Notes: generated by a model not told the origin, from the letters alone. 35,003 nt of DNA from an uncultured Collinsella sp. (GCA_900540875.1 UQHT01000029.1:1-35003); one strand, 5' to 3'. Shown: positions 8,372 to 16,194, numbered from the stretch's first letter. Translations and numbers: made by a program.

Positions 8372-9305
8372 CAAGATCGCCAACCGCAAGGTTATCTGCG
8401 ACACGCTGCTCGAGGCCGCCAAGACCGATAAGGACATCGTCGTCCTGTGCTCCGACTCCCGCGGCTCCGCATCGCTCACGCCGTTCTTTGACCAGTATCC
8501 CCAGCAGTCCGTCGAGGTCGGCATCGCCGAGCAGGACCTGGTGAGCATCGCCGCCGGCATGGCTTCGTGCGGCAAGAAGGCCTGGGCCGCCTCGCCGGCG
8601 TCCTTTGTGACCACGCGCTCGTATGAGCAGTGCAAGGTCGATGTTTCGTACTCCAATACCAACGTCAAGCTCATCGGCATTTCGGGCGGCGTTTCCTACG
8701 GCGCCTTGGGCATGAGCCATCACTCCGCGCAGGATATCGCCGCCATGAGCGCGATTCCCAACATGCGCGTGTATCTGCCGAGCGATCGCTTCCAGACCGC
8801 CGAGCTCGTGCGCGCCCTGGTTGCCGACAACAAGCCGGCCTACATCCGCGTGGGCCGCAACCCGGTCGAGGACGTGTACACCGAGGACGAGTGCCCGTTC
8901 CAGATGGACCGCGCCACCTGGGTGCGTCGCGGCACCGATGTGACGATTGTCGCCACCGGCGAGATGGTCCGCCATGCCGTGGACGCCGCCGACCTGCTGG
9001 CCGAGCAGGGCATCTCGGCAACGGTGCTCGACATGTACTGCGTCAAGCCGCTCGATACCGAGGCCGTGATCGAGGCCGCCGGGGCTACGCGCGCTGTCGT
9101 GACCGTCGAGGAGCACAGCCCCTTCGGCGGCCTGGGTTCCATGGTCGCGCAGGTCGTGGGCGAGCATTGCCCGCGTCCGGTCAAGTGCCTGAGCCTGCCC
9201 GACGCGCCGGTCATCACCGGCACGAGCCCCGAGGTCTTTGCGCACTACGGCCTGACGGGCGAGGGAATCGCCAAGACGGTCGCCGAGTTCCTGCCCGCAG
9301 AGTAA
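8364..9305 (+). CDS. transketolase, C-terminal subunit
   Basis: This 313-residue protein holds the pyrimidine-binding and C-terminal domains of transketolase. VEVGIAEQDLVSIAAGMA (near 50-67) contains Glu56, the glutamate that activates the thiamine aminopyrimidine. GALGMSHHSAQDIAAMSAIP is the usual substrate-pocket segment, and TVEEHSPFGGLGSMVA lies in the third domain. It overlaps the N-terminal subunit gene by 8 bases, with AAGGAGG inside that gene as ribosome binding site, so equimolar coupled synthesis is expected. With the upstream subunit it reconstitutes one complete active site. Related DXP synthases are longer and single-chain, so they are unlikely. Confidence 0.93.
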   Translation: MANKIANRKVICDTLLEAAKTDKDIVVLCSDSRGSASLTPFFDQYPQQSVEVGIAEQDLVSIAAGMASCGKKAWAASPASFVTTRSYEQCKVDVSYSNTNVKLIGISGGVSYGALGMSHHSAQDIAAMSAIPNMRVYLPSDRFQTAELVRALVADNKPAYIRVGRNPVEDVYTEDECPFQMDRATWVRRGTDVTIVATGEMVRHAVDAADLLAEQGISATVLDMYCVKPLDTEAVIEAAGATRAVVTVEEHSPFGGLGSMVAQVVGEHCPRPVKCLSLPDAPVITGTSPEVFAHYGLTGEGIAKTVAEFLPAE

Positions 9306-9308
9306 CTG

Positions 9309-9343
9309 GAATGTGACAAAGGGACCGTCCCTTTGTCACATTC
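9309..9343. repeat. perfect 16-bp palindrome (GTGACAAAGGGA type)
   Basis: Arms 9309-9324 and 9328-9343 are perfectly complementary (GAATGTGACAAAGGGA) around a CCG loop. It fills the gap between the transketolase and kinase genes inside the operon. No T-run follows, so a terminator is unlikely. It resembles REP-type units with a GGGA/TCCC core seen elsewhere in the window, and may modulate expression of the distal kinase gene. Confidence 0.8.
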
Positions 9344-9361
9344 GTTTTGAAAGGGGTGGCC

Positions 9362-10852
9362 ATGGGCCGCTACATCATCGGTATCGACCAGTCCACGCAG
9401 GGCACGAAGGCGCTGCTGGTGGACGAGGGCGGCCATCTGATCCATCGCGCCGACCGCTCACATCGCCAGATTGTCAACGAGGCCGGCTGGGTGAGTCATG
9501 ATCCGGCCGAGATCGCCGCCAACGTGCTGGCCGTGGCGCGCGCCGTGGTGGAGGAGACTGGGGTCGATCCGGCCGACATCGCCGGCATCGGTATTTCCAA
9601 CCAGCGCGAGACTACCGTTGCCTGGAGGCGCACGACGGGCGAGCCGCTGTGCGACGCCGTGGTGTGGCAGTGCGCCCGCGCCCGCGAGCTGTGCGACGAG
9701 CTGGCCGCGCGCGAGGGCGTGGCCGAGCTGGTGCGCGACACGACGGGTCTAGTGCTCTCGCCCTACTACCCGGCGGGCAAGATGGCTTGGATCCTCGAGA
9801 ACGTTCCTGCGGCTGCCGAGGCCGCTGCAGCGGGCGAGCTGTGCCTGGGCACCATCGATGCCTGGGTGGTCTGGACGCTCACGGGCGGCGCGGAGTTCCG
9901 CTGCGACTGGTCCAATGCCAGCCGCACGCAGCTCTTTGACCTGCGCCGTGGCTGCTGGAGCGAGCCGGTGTGCGAGGCTTTTGGTGTCGATCCTGCCTGC
10001 CTGCCGCAGGTGACCGATTCCGATGGCCTGTTTGGCACAACGGACCTGGGTGGCTTTTTGCCGGCTCCCGTGCCGGTGCACGGCGTGCTGGGCGATAGCC
10101 ATGCGGCCCTGTTTGCGCAGGGCTGCCACAGCCGCGGCATGGCCAAGGCGACCTATGGTACCGGCAGCTCGGTCATGATGAACGTTGGCGACGAGTTCGT
10201 TGCCAGCTCACACGGGCTTTCGAGCTCGCTTGCGTGGCGTATGGACGGCGTGACCGAGTACGTGCTCGAGGGCAACGTGAGCTACGCCGGCGCCGTTAAG
10301 ACATGGCTGCGCGACGACCTGGAGCTCATCAGCAATCCCGAGGAAGTCACCGACCTGTGCTACGCCGCCAATCCGGCGAGCCGCGTCTACTTTGTGCCGG
10401 CGTTCACTGGCCTGGGCGCGCCGCACTGGGCGAGCGATGCCGAGGGCTGCGTCTTTGGCATGACACGCACCACGGGCCGTGCGGAGTTCGTGAAGGCTGC
10501 CGATGAGTCGATCGCCTATCAGATCTTCGACGTCATCGATGCGATGGTCGAGGATTCGGGCGCGGCGCTGGCCGAGCTTCGTGTTGACGGCGGTCCCACG
10601 CGCGACGCGTACCTGATGCAGTTTGAGAGCGATCTGGTCGGCTCGCCCATCCGCATTGCGAGCAACGACGAGATGAGCGGCCTGGGTGCGGCTTGGGCCT
10701 GCGGCATTGCGCTGGGCATGTACACGCGCGATGTCGTTGACGTCTACGGCGCCCGCGGCATCGTGGAGCCTGCCATGCCTGCCGACGAGCGAGCCAAAAA
10801 GATCGCCGGCTGGCGCCATGCTGTCGACGCCACAATTGCATACACTGCCTAG
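9362..10852 (+). CDS. FGGY family carbohydrate kinase, glycerol kinase-like
   Basis: This 496-residue protein is a full-length FGGY kinase closest in motifs to glycerol kinase: GIDQSTQGTKALLVD (7-21), ISNQRETTVAW (78-88), SPYYPAGKMAWILENVP, GTIDAWVVWTLTGG and the ATP-site YGTGSSVMMN. Residues that contact glycerol in GlpK appear conserved: Arg82, Glu83, Tyr135 and Asp245 (GDSHAA). The start is the ATG at 9362 behind AAAGGGG, not the upstream in-frame TTG. It is the last gene of the isomerase/transketolase operon. That context argues for a ketose as substrate, so the glycerol-like pocket is notable: a ketose ending in a C(OH)(CH2OH)2 group, such as apulose, would present a glycerol-like face. 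Plain glycerol kinase remains the main alternative. Confidence 0.88.
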   Translation: MGRYIIGIDQSTQGTKALLVDEGGHLIHRADRSHRQIVNEAGWVSHDPAEIAANVLAVARAVVEETGVDPADIAGIGISNQRETTVAWRRTTGEPLCDAVVWQCARARELCDELAAREGVAELVRDTTGLVLSPYYPAGKMAWILENVPAAAEAAAAGELCLGTIDAWVVWTLTGGAEFRCDWSNASRTQLFDLRRGCWSEPVCEAFGVDPACLPQVTDSDGLFGTTDLGGFLPAPVPVHGVLGDSHAALFAQGCHSRGMAKATYGTGSSVMMNVGDEFVASSHGLSSSLAWRMDGVTEYVLEGNVSYAGAVKTWLRDDLELISNPEEVTDLCYAANPASRVYFVPAFTGLGAPHWASDAEGCVFGMTRTTGRAEFVKAADESIAYQIFDVIDAMVEDSGAALAELRVDGGPTRDAYLMQFESDLVGSPIRIASNDEMSGLGAAWACGIALGMYTRDVVDVYGARGIVEPAMPADERAKKIAGWRHAVDATIAYTA

Positions 10853-10882
10853 GCGGCTGCGCGGCGCCCAAGGATTTTTCTG

Positions 10883-10998
10883 GGACGGGGATAAAAAACT
10901 CATTGATCCCCGTCCTAGGCAGCTCATTTGGGGCGGGGCTTTTTTGACTGGTATGATTGGTGCGACCATTCGAACCAGCTAAAAGAGCCCCGTCCCAA
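10883..10998. repeat. paired GGGACGGGG palindromes upstream of luxS
   Basis: Two inverted repeats lie between the kinase gene and luxS. Arms 10883-10892 and 10906-10915 (GGACGGGGAT) are perfect. Arms 10928-10945 and 10981-10998 (TTGGGGCGGGGCT against its near-complement) are imperfect, and the left one ends in a run of six T's. The first could terminate the kinase operon. The second looks like a REP-type unit. No SAM or SAH riboswitch is recognisable. Confidence 0.65.
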
Positions 10999-11021
10999 TT
11001 TAACTACCGAGAGGAACTGCC

Positions 11022-11510
11022 ATGGAGCGTATCGCGAGTTTTTCCGTTGACCATCTGCTGCTCGAGCCCGGCGTGTATGTGAGCCGCATCGACCGCGATC
11101 CGGCGACCGGCGCCGCCGTCACCACCTTTGACCTGCGCCTGACCACGCCCAATAAGGAGCCGGTCATGAACACGGCCGAGTGCCACACCATCGAGCACCT
11201 GGGTGCCACGTTCCTTCGCAATCATGCCGAGTGGTCGAGCCGCATTGTCTACTTTGGTCCCATGGGCTGCCGCACGGGCTTTTACCTGGTTGTTTTTGGT
11301 GAGCTGACGAGCGAGGAAATCTTGCCGCTCGTGCGCGAGCTGTTCGAGTTTGTCGCGGGCTTTGAGGGCGATGTTCCCGGTGCCGCTCCCGAGGAGTGCG
11401 GTAACTACCTGGACCAGAACCTCCCCATGGCCAACTGGCTTGCGCGTCGTTATCTCGACCGCGACCTGGCCGATATCGACGAGAAGCACCTGCACTATCA
11501 GCAGGCATAG
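11022..11510 (+). CDS. luxS: S-ribosylhomocysteine lyase LuxS
   Basis: This 162-residue protein is a complete LuxS. It has HLLLEPGVYVSR near the N-terminus, the metal motif HTIEH (His55, Glu58, His59), GPMGCRTGFY with catalytic Cys83, and ECGNYLDQ with the third metal ligand Cys126. LuxS cleaves S-ribosylhomocysteine to homocysteine and DPD, the precursor of autoinducer-2, in the activated methyl cycle. GAGAGGAAC precedes the start. It stands alone between palindromic repeats; no SAH nucleosidase or methionine gene is next to it. Length and all active-site residues agree with the family. Confidence 0.97.
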   Translation: MERIASFSVDHLLLEPGVYVSRIDRDPATGAAVTTFDLRLTTPNKEPVMNTAECHTIEHLGATFLRNHAEWSSRIVYFGPMGCRTGFYLVVFGELTSEEILPLVRELFEFVAGFEGDVPGAAPEECGNYLDQNLPMANWLARRYLDRDLADIDEKHLHYQQA

Positions 11511-11530
11511 GGCCGCCCTCTGCCTCCAAA

Positions 11531-11630
11531 CCGTTCACACGGAGATATCGACCGTTTAACTGTTTAGAAGTGTTTATTCGAGGTCATTAGCACTAGCTCG
11601 CTTAAACTAGTCCTCAGAGTGATATTCAGG
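11531..11630 (+). promoter_or_regulatory. operator-like half-site array and candidate RAT upstream of licT
   Basis: CCGTTCA (11531) and CCGTTTA (11552) are 21 bases apart, followed by TGTTTAG (11561) and TGTTTAT (11571). The motifs match those before the isomerase operon and the second PTS gene. A loosely RAT-like segment (GAGTGATATTCAGGCAAGG, from about 11617) overlaps the left arm of the following terminator, as LicT/BglG antitermination requires. Confidence 0.5.
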
Positions 11631-11698
11631 CAAGGCTCCTGAAGCAGCATCTGTCGACATTGATTGTCGGATTCTGCTTCGGGAGCCTTGTTCTGTTT
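11631..11698 (+). terminator. conditional terminator in the licT leader
   Basis: Arms 11631-11647 (CAAGGCTCCTGAAGCAG) and 11674-11690 pair over 17 bases with one G-U pair. An inner CGACA/TGTCG stem adds to it, and TTCTGTTT follows. It ends 13 bases before the LicT-type start codon. A stable terminator just before an antiterminator gene is the standard layout for LicT/BglG autoregulation. Confidence 0.8.
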
Positions 11699-11710
11699 AG
11701 GGGGGGACAC

Positions 11711-12550
11711 ATGGAAATTGTTAAACGAATTAATACCAGCGCTGTCCTCTGCGTCGATGGAAATGGCAGACAGTTGGTTGCATTCGGCCGTGGTCTGGGG
11801 TTTAAGAATGTCGGAGACGAGGTCCCTCTTTCGGAGATTCAACGAACGTTTTATAACGTTAGCTCTCGCTACATCGCTCTCGTTGACGAGGTCCCCGACG
11901 AGCTTCTCGAGCTTACCTCGGATGTTATTGATATGTCGACAGGTTTGCTGTCTTATGAGGTGAGCCCTAATTTGCCGTTTATCCTTGCGGACCATATCGC
12001 GTATGCGGTTAAGCGCAAAGAGCAAAATATCGTTGTCCGCATGCCTTTATCGTTTGATGTCCGCCAACAATATCCCGTCGAATTTAGAATCGGCGAGTAT
12101 GCACTTAAGATAATCAGGAAACGTCTTAACGTTAGGCTTCCAGCTCATGAGGCAGTTGGAATTGCCATGGCGTTTATCAATAACATGGCCGATTCGGACT
12201 CATGCGAAGTAGTTAAAGAGTTTAGCGCGGATATCTACGATCGTGTTCTGGAGGAGTCAACCGTTGCTGTTGAAAATCGGCTTGGCATTCAAGTTGATCG
12301 GGAAGGTTTCGATTACGCAAGGTTCGCAACCCATCTTCAGTACTTATTCAATAGGTTGAACTCTGGCGAAAGCATCGTGAGCGACAACCGCAAGATGTAC
12401 CTCTCGCTCAAAAAAGAATATCCGGTGGCATCAATGTGCGCCGATGATATTGCTTCTGTTCTCAGCCGACTGACGGGGCGGGAACTTATAGACGAAGAAA
12501 GACTCTACCTCATGATGCACATCAATCGAATTGCATCGAAAACAAGGTAA
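11711..12550 (+). CDS. LicT/BglG family transcriptional antiterminator
   Basis: This 279-residue protein has an N-terminal RNA-binding (CAT) domain (residues 1-58, with ALLV-like core and GRGLGFK at 26-32) and two PRD domains. PRD1 keeps its first His (His95 in ADHIAYAV), but the second conserved position has Ala154 in IAMAFINN where LHxVN is usual. PRD2 keeps both (His208 in FATHLQYL, His270 in LMMHINRI). Such proteins bind a RAT hairpin to prevent termination when the cognate sugar is transported, and are switched by PTS phosphorylation of these histidines. It sits behind a terminator and 68 bases before a PTS EIIBC gene that should be its target. Codon use is AT-richer than in most neighbours. 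Confidence 0.93.
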   Translation: MEIVKRINTSAVLCVDGNGRQLVAFGRGLGFKNVGDEVPLSEIQRTFYNVSSRYIALVDEVPDELLELTSDVIDMSTGLLSYEVSPNLPFILADHIAYAVKRKEQNIVVRMPLSFDVRQQYPVEFRIGEYALKIIRKRLNVRLPAHEAVGIAMAFINNMADSDSCEVVKEFSADIYDRVLEESTVAVENRLGIQVDREGFDYARFATHLQYLFNRLNSGESIVSDNRKMYLSLKKEYPVASMCADDIASVLSRLTGRELIDEERLYLMMHINRIASKTR

Positions 12551-12618
12551 TTAGTTGGCAAAGGCGCGCGCTTTGCTGATGGTTACATATAAAACTCAAC
12601 ATGGGAGAAATGGTATTT

Positions 12619-13989
12619 ATGGCAGATACAACCAAGCTCGCTGCCGAGATTCTCGAGATGGTGGGCGGCGCAGACAACGTTACATTTGTAGCTCACTGCA
12701 TGACTCGTTTAAGGTTCAACCTTAAGGACGAAAGCATCGTAGACGATGCAAAAGTCAAGGCGATTGATGGCGTGATCGACATTCGCCATTCCGCGGGGCA
12801 ATATCAGGTGATTGTGGGACCTAAGGTCGATAAGGTCTATGAAGTCGTTGCCAAGGAAACCGGGATTGATGCCGGAGATTCCGAGGCAAGCGAAGGAGAG
12901 ACTAAGGGCTTTCTGGGAAAGCTAATGAAGCTCATCAGCGGCATCATGATGCCCGTTCTTCCTGCCTTGATCGCATGCGGAATGATAAACGCCGTCCTTA
13001 GTATTCTGACGACGGCGGGTGCTGTTTCCGCCGAGAGCGGAATATACACTCTGCTGTACGGCATGGGAAATGCCTGCATGTATTTTCTGCCCGTTCTTGT
13101 CGGATCATCTGCTGCTCAGTTCTTTGGAACCGATCGATATATCGGTGCGGTACTCGGTGCAATCCTGATTTATCCGACTTTCGTTGCTGCGGCCGGAGCG
13201 GGCGATGCGCTGGATTTGCTCGGCATGAAGTTCACAATGGTGAGCTATTCCTCCACGGTGTTTCCTGCTATCGTGGCGGCTTGGTTCGCATCCGTTCTTA
13301 ATAAGTGGCTGCGGGCGGTTCTTCCCGATGTTGTGGCATTTGCGCTCGTCCCGTTCCTGACGGTTGCTGTTGCCGCCCCCGTCTCGCTCCTTGTGATCGG
13401 CCCCGTTATTCAGCAGGCGAGCTCTTTGCTTGCGACTGCAGTGCTGGCGGTCTATCAGTTCAGCCCCGTCCTTTGCGGCGTTATTCTCGGGCCGATATTC
13501 GGTCTCGTTATGATCCCCCTTGGACTCCATTGGGCCCTGATCGTGCTTTCCATCAACAATATTATGACCGTCGGCTCCGATCCTATCCTTGGACTTCTCT
13601 GCTGCAGCATGGGTGTTGTCGGCGCTTGTTTGGCGTTTGCCCTCCGCTCGAAGGACCCGAGTGAAAAGAGTCTTGGGTTCAGCTGTGCCATTACGGGCTT
13701 TTTCGGGATTACGGAACCGGCGCTGTACGGCATCATCTTGGAGCACAAGAAGATCATTATCGCTTCCATGGTCGCCGGAGCAATCAGTGCTGTTATCCCG
13801 GCGATTTTCAACACCTGTACGTTCGTTATGACGTCGAGCGGCATTTTTAGCTTCCCCGGTTATATGGATCCTTCTGGTGATATGAGCAGCCTCATCGGCG
13901 CAATTCTTTGCAATGTCGTCGGTTTAATTCTTAACTTCGTTCTCGTTTACATCCTGTATCGCCCTGATGAAGAGGCAGTAGTGGAGTAG
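12619..13989 (+). CDS. PTS beta-glucoside-type EIIBC component
   Basis: This 456-residue permease has an N-terminal EIIB domain with phosphorylatable Cys27 in HCMTRLRF and a hydrophobic EIIC domain of about ten segments from about residue 100. FFGITEPALYGIILEH is the conserved EIIC active-site region with its Glu. The Glc/beta-glucoside (IIBC) family imports and phosphorylates glucosides. There is no EIIA domain; the protein ends shortly after the last membrane segment, so EIIA must come from elsewhere. The ATG at 12619 is preferred over 12601 because GGGAGAA lies 9 bases upstream and the other EIIBC in this window also begins MAD. It follows the LicT-type gene and precedes an esterase. Confidence 0.93.
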   Translation: MADTTKLAAEILEMVGGADNVTFVAHCMTRLRFNLKDESIVDDAKVKAIDGVIDIRHSAGQYQVIVGPKVDKVYEVVAKETGIDAGDSEASEGETKGFLGKLMKLISGIMMPVLPALIACGMINAVLSILTTAGAVSAESGIYTLLYGMGNACMYFLPVLVGSSAAQFFGTDRYIGAVLGAILIYPTFVAAAGAGDALDLLGMKFTMVSYSSTVFPAIVAAWFASVLNKWLRAVLPDVVAFALVPFLTVAVAAPVSLLVIGPVIQQASSLLATAVLAVYQFSPVLCGVILGPIFGLVMIPLGLHWALIVLSINNIMTVGSDPILGLLCCSMGVVGACLAFALRSKDPSEKSLGFSCAITGFFGITEPALYGIILEHKKIIIASMVAGAISAVIPAIFNTCTFVMTSSGIFSFPGYMDPSGDMSSLIGAILCNVVGLILNFVLVYILYRPDEEAVVE

Positions 13990-14039
13990 ACAATTATTTG
14001 GGATGTAAGCTGCCGAAAACCCCGCGGCAGATTGCATGT

Positions 14040-14081
14040 GGTGGGCTTGCCGTTGATTCACGCGAGCCCACCCTCATTTTT
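14040..14081 (+). terminator. hairpin between the EIIBC gene and the esterase
   Basis: GGTGGGCTTGC (14040-14050) pairs with GCGAGCCCACC (14062-14072), with one G-U pair, and CTCATTTTT follows. It would end or reduce transcription after the PTS gene. The esterase ribosome binding site GGAG begins at once after the T-run, so partial readthrough is likely. Confidence 0.7.
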
Positions 14082-14094
14082 GGAGTGACTAGCT

Positions 14095-15075
14095 ATGACA
14101 ATTACAGCCGATATGACGTTTGGCGAAATCGCGCTCCTTCCTGAGTTCGCTGGCTTTGGCGAGCACCTTATGCTTTGCCGGCCTTCAACTTGGGAGCGCA
14201 TGTGGAATAAACCCATCGTGTCTCATATGAATTCTGATGCTAATCCATATGAAACTACTCGCGTTTTGCGTGGATTGAATCGGATTGTCGAGCTCGTGGA
14301 TGACGGGAGGCAAGTTGCCTACGATATATGGGATGAAGCCGACTGCATCCGTGATCCGACTCGACGCAACACGAAACTGTTCTTCTTTCCCGGGAGACCC
14401 GGGGCTCCCTTTATCATTGCGGTTTCGGGCGGAGGTTATCAGAGCGTTTGTCATCAAATGGAAGGCTTTCCCGTTGCCCCCGAGCTCAACGATGCGGGCT
14501 ATAACGTGTTCGTGCTGTCATACAGGGTGAGGGTCGAGCCTTTGATGCCGCGTCCAATCGACGATTTAAATCGAGCTGTCCGTTTTGTCTTCGAGAATTC
14601 AGCGAAATTTAATGTCGCAAAAAGTTATGCAGTTATCGGCTTTTCTGCTGGTGCGCATTTAACTGCCGAGTGGGGGACGGACAACAAGGGATTTGCGTCC
14701 TACGGATGCGAGGCACCCAAAGCCTTGGTCCTGTGTTATGCACCGATTGATCTTCGTGGCTTTGAGAACGCATCAGACAATAGATTTCTTGATTCGGTGT
14801 GCGGCGGGGCTGGTCGCGACTCGCTCGATGATTTCTGTATTAATCAGCATGTGTGGGAGCAGTATCCTCCGACATATCTTTGGCAATGCGCTGACGATGA
14901 TATTGTATCGCCCGACAATTATGAAAAGATGGTCGATGCTCTGGATGCAGCTGGAGTACACCATGAGGGAGTCATGTATTCAGAAGGGGGGCACGCATTG
15001 ATGAAGCCCCATGCGCCGGAGACCGACTACTGGTGTATGAGCGTTATTGAGTTTCTTAAAGATTATCTCGACTAG
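14095..15075 (+). CDS. alpha/beta hydrolase, esterase/acetylesterase-like
   Basis: This 326-residue protein has the alpha/beta-hydrolase fold of the BD-FAE/esterase type. FIIAVSGGGYQSV (oxyanion region, 106-118) precedes the nucleophile elbow GFSAGAH (Ser184). Candidate acid residues are in CADDDIVSP (Asp268/269) and the His in EGGHALM (His300). There is no signal peptide, so it acts in the cytoplasm. Such enzymes remove acetyl or acyl groups from sugars. Following a PTS EIIBC in the same AT-rich block, it probably deacylates an imported glycoside. The C-terminal EFLKDYLD matches the usual end of the family. The exact substrate is unknown. Confidence 0.88.
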   Translation: MTITADMTFGEIALLPEFAGFGEHLMLCRPSTWERMWNKPIVSHMNSDANPYETTRVLRGLNRIVELVDDGRQVAYDIWDEADCIRDPTRRNTKLFFFPGRPGAPFIIAVSGGGYQSVCHQMEGFPVAPELNDAGYNVFVLSYRVRVEPLMPRPIDDLNRAVRFVFENSAKFNVAKSYAVIGFSAGAHLTAEWGTDNKGFASYGCEAPKALVLCYAPIDLRGFENASDNRFLDSVCGGAGRDSLDDFCINQHVWEQYPPTYLWQCADDDIVSPDNYEKMVDALDAAGVHHEGVMYSEGGHALMKPHAPETDYWCMSVIEFLKDYLD

Positions 15076-15198
15076 GAAGCTGCATGTCGCTTTTTGAGCG
15101 GGTGATTTCGTCATGCAATGTTTTCGGTATTGATCGTGGTCGTGGATGAATGATGTTCTAGAATGTTCATACTGTCACATAAACGAACAGGAGCGAAC

Positions 15199-15843
15199 AT
15201 GCATATCTACTCTGTATCAGATCCCGAGTTCAAATCCTATGGTCGCGTGTGGGACGACGTGCCGTCCAACCTGACCGCCCCGCTTGTCGAGGCGCTTGCG
15301 GCTACTCCCATTCCCGAGGGCACCAAGTACGTGGCCTCCGCACCCGAGCTCGAGCAGGTTGAGGGTGTCGACACGCTCGGCCTGCTCATGTACGGCGGCC
15401 GTCCGTTCCAGCCGGGCTGGTGCAACGGCCACAACACGCGCCTCAACTGTCTGGAGTATCACCGTGCCAGTGAGTTTAATTTGGGTGCGCGCGACTTTAT
15501 TCTGCTGCTGGCCAAGCGCGAGCAAATTGTCGACGGCAAGCTCGACACCGCTCAGGTCAAGGCCTTTCGCGCGCCCGCCGGCACGCTCGTCGAGGTTTAC
15601 GCCACCACGCTTCACTACACGCCCTGCATGGTCGACGACGGCGGCTTTCAGGTGATGGTGGCGCTGCCGGCGGGCACCAACGGCCCGCGCCCCGAGGCTG
15701 CAGCCGACATGCCTGCCGCCGGTGACAGCTACTGCTACTGGAAGGCCGACAAGTGGGTCCTCTGCCACGCCGACAGCCCCAAGGCGGCCGAGGGCGGTTA
15801 CGTGGGCCTCATCGGCAAAAACCTCGACATCACCTGCGACTAG
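15199..15843 (+). CDS. DUF4867 family protein
   Basis: I recognise this 214-residue protein as a DUF4867 member. MHIYSVSDPEFKSYGRV opens it, and FNLGARDFILLLAKR and GTLVEVYATTLHYTPC suggest a cupin-like beta barrel with a possible metal or sugar site around Glu/His residues. The family is often found near carbohydrate genes; its reaction is unknown to me. The ATG at 15199 is chosen over 15163 because CAGGAGCG precedes it and the family starts with MxIY. It is GC-rich, in contrast to the block before it, and stands alone between the esterase and a hairpin cluster. Confidence 0.82.
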   Translation: MHIYSVSDPEFKSYGRVWDDVPSNLTAPLVEALAATPIPEGTKYVASAPELEQVEGVDTLGLLMYGGRPFQPGWCNGHNTRLNCLEYHRASEFNLGARDFILLLAKREQIVDGKLDTAQVKAFRAPAGTLVEVYATTLHYTPCMVDDGGFQVMVALPAGTNGPRPEAAADMPAAGDSYCYWKADKWVLCHADSPKAAEGGYVGLIGKNLDITCD

Positions 15844-15852
15844 GGGCTTCCT

Positions 15853-15998
15853 GTTTGTCTCGATCTGTAACATCTAGCGGGCTAAATCGTCTCTACCTGT
15901 TACAGATTTAGACAAACCGTAGAGGGCTGCCCGAAAGATCTCGATCTGTAACACCAGGCCCGGTTTTGGCGGCCTACCTGTTACAGATCGAGACAAAC
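15853..15998. repeat. tandem pair of GATCTGTAACA hairpins
   Basis: Two hairpins lie in tandem. Unit 1 has arms 15853-15872 and 15898-15917 (GTTTGTCTCGATCTGTAACA, two mismatches). Unit 2 has arms 15939-15953 and 15979-15993 (TCTCGATCTGTAACA, perfect) and its right arm continues in unit-1 sequence to 15998. Loops differ between units while arms match, typical of a dispersed palindromic repeat. It follows the DUF4867 stop by 9 bases. Confidence 0.8.
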
Positions 15999-16002
15999 CG
16001 GG

Positions 16003-16047
16003 CCCAAACCACCACAAAGGTGCCTGTCCCCTTTGTGGTGGTTTGGG
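16003..16047. repeat. perfect 18-bp palindrome (CCACCACAAAGG type)
   Basis: Arms 16003-16020 (CCCAAACCACCACAAAGG) and 16030-16047 are perfectly complementary around a 9-base TGCCTGTCC loop. It closes the hairpin cluster between the DUF4867 gene and the GH1 gene. The rest of the stretch to 16194 contains no gene I can support; the GH1 promoter should lie there but no clear boxes are visible. Confidence 0.8.
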
Positions 16048-16194
16048 GCGGCGGTATCAAAAAGTGTCAGACGGGGGCGGCTGCGGGGCGCCTGTGCGCG
16101 AAAAGAAGTGTCGGCCTGCGCCGCTGTCGTTGAGCAGCGCGCTGTTTGCGGGGATACTGAAGCTACGACAAGCAGCGTATGAAAGGATCGATGT

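Noticed and set aside
10853..11021. SAM or SAH riboswitch before luxS
   Set aside because: The region consists of two simple inverted repeats. No multi-helix aptamer with known conserved bases could be recognised.
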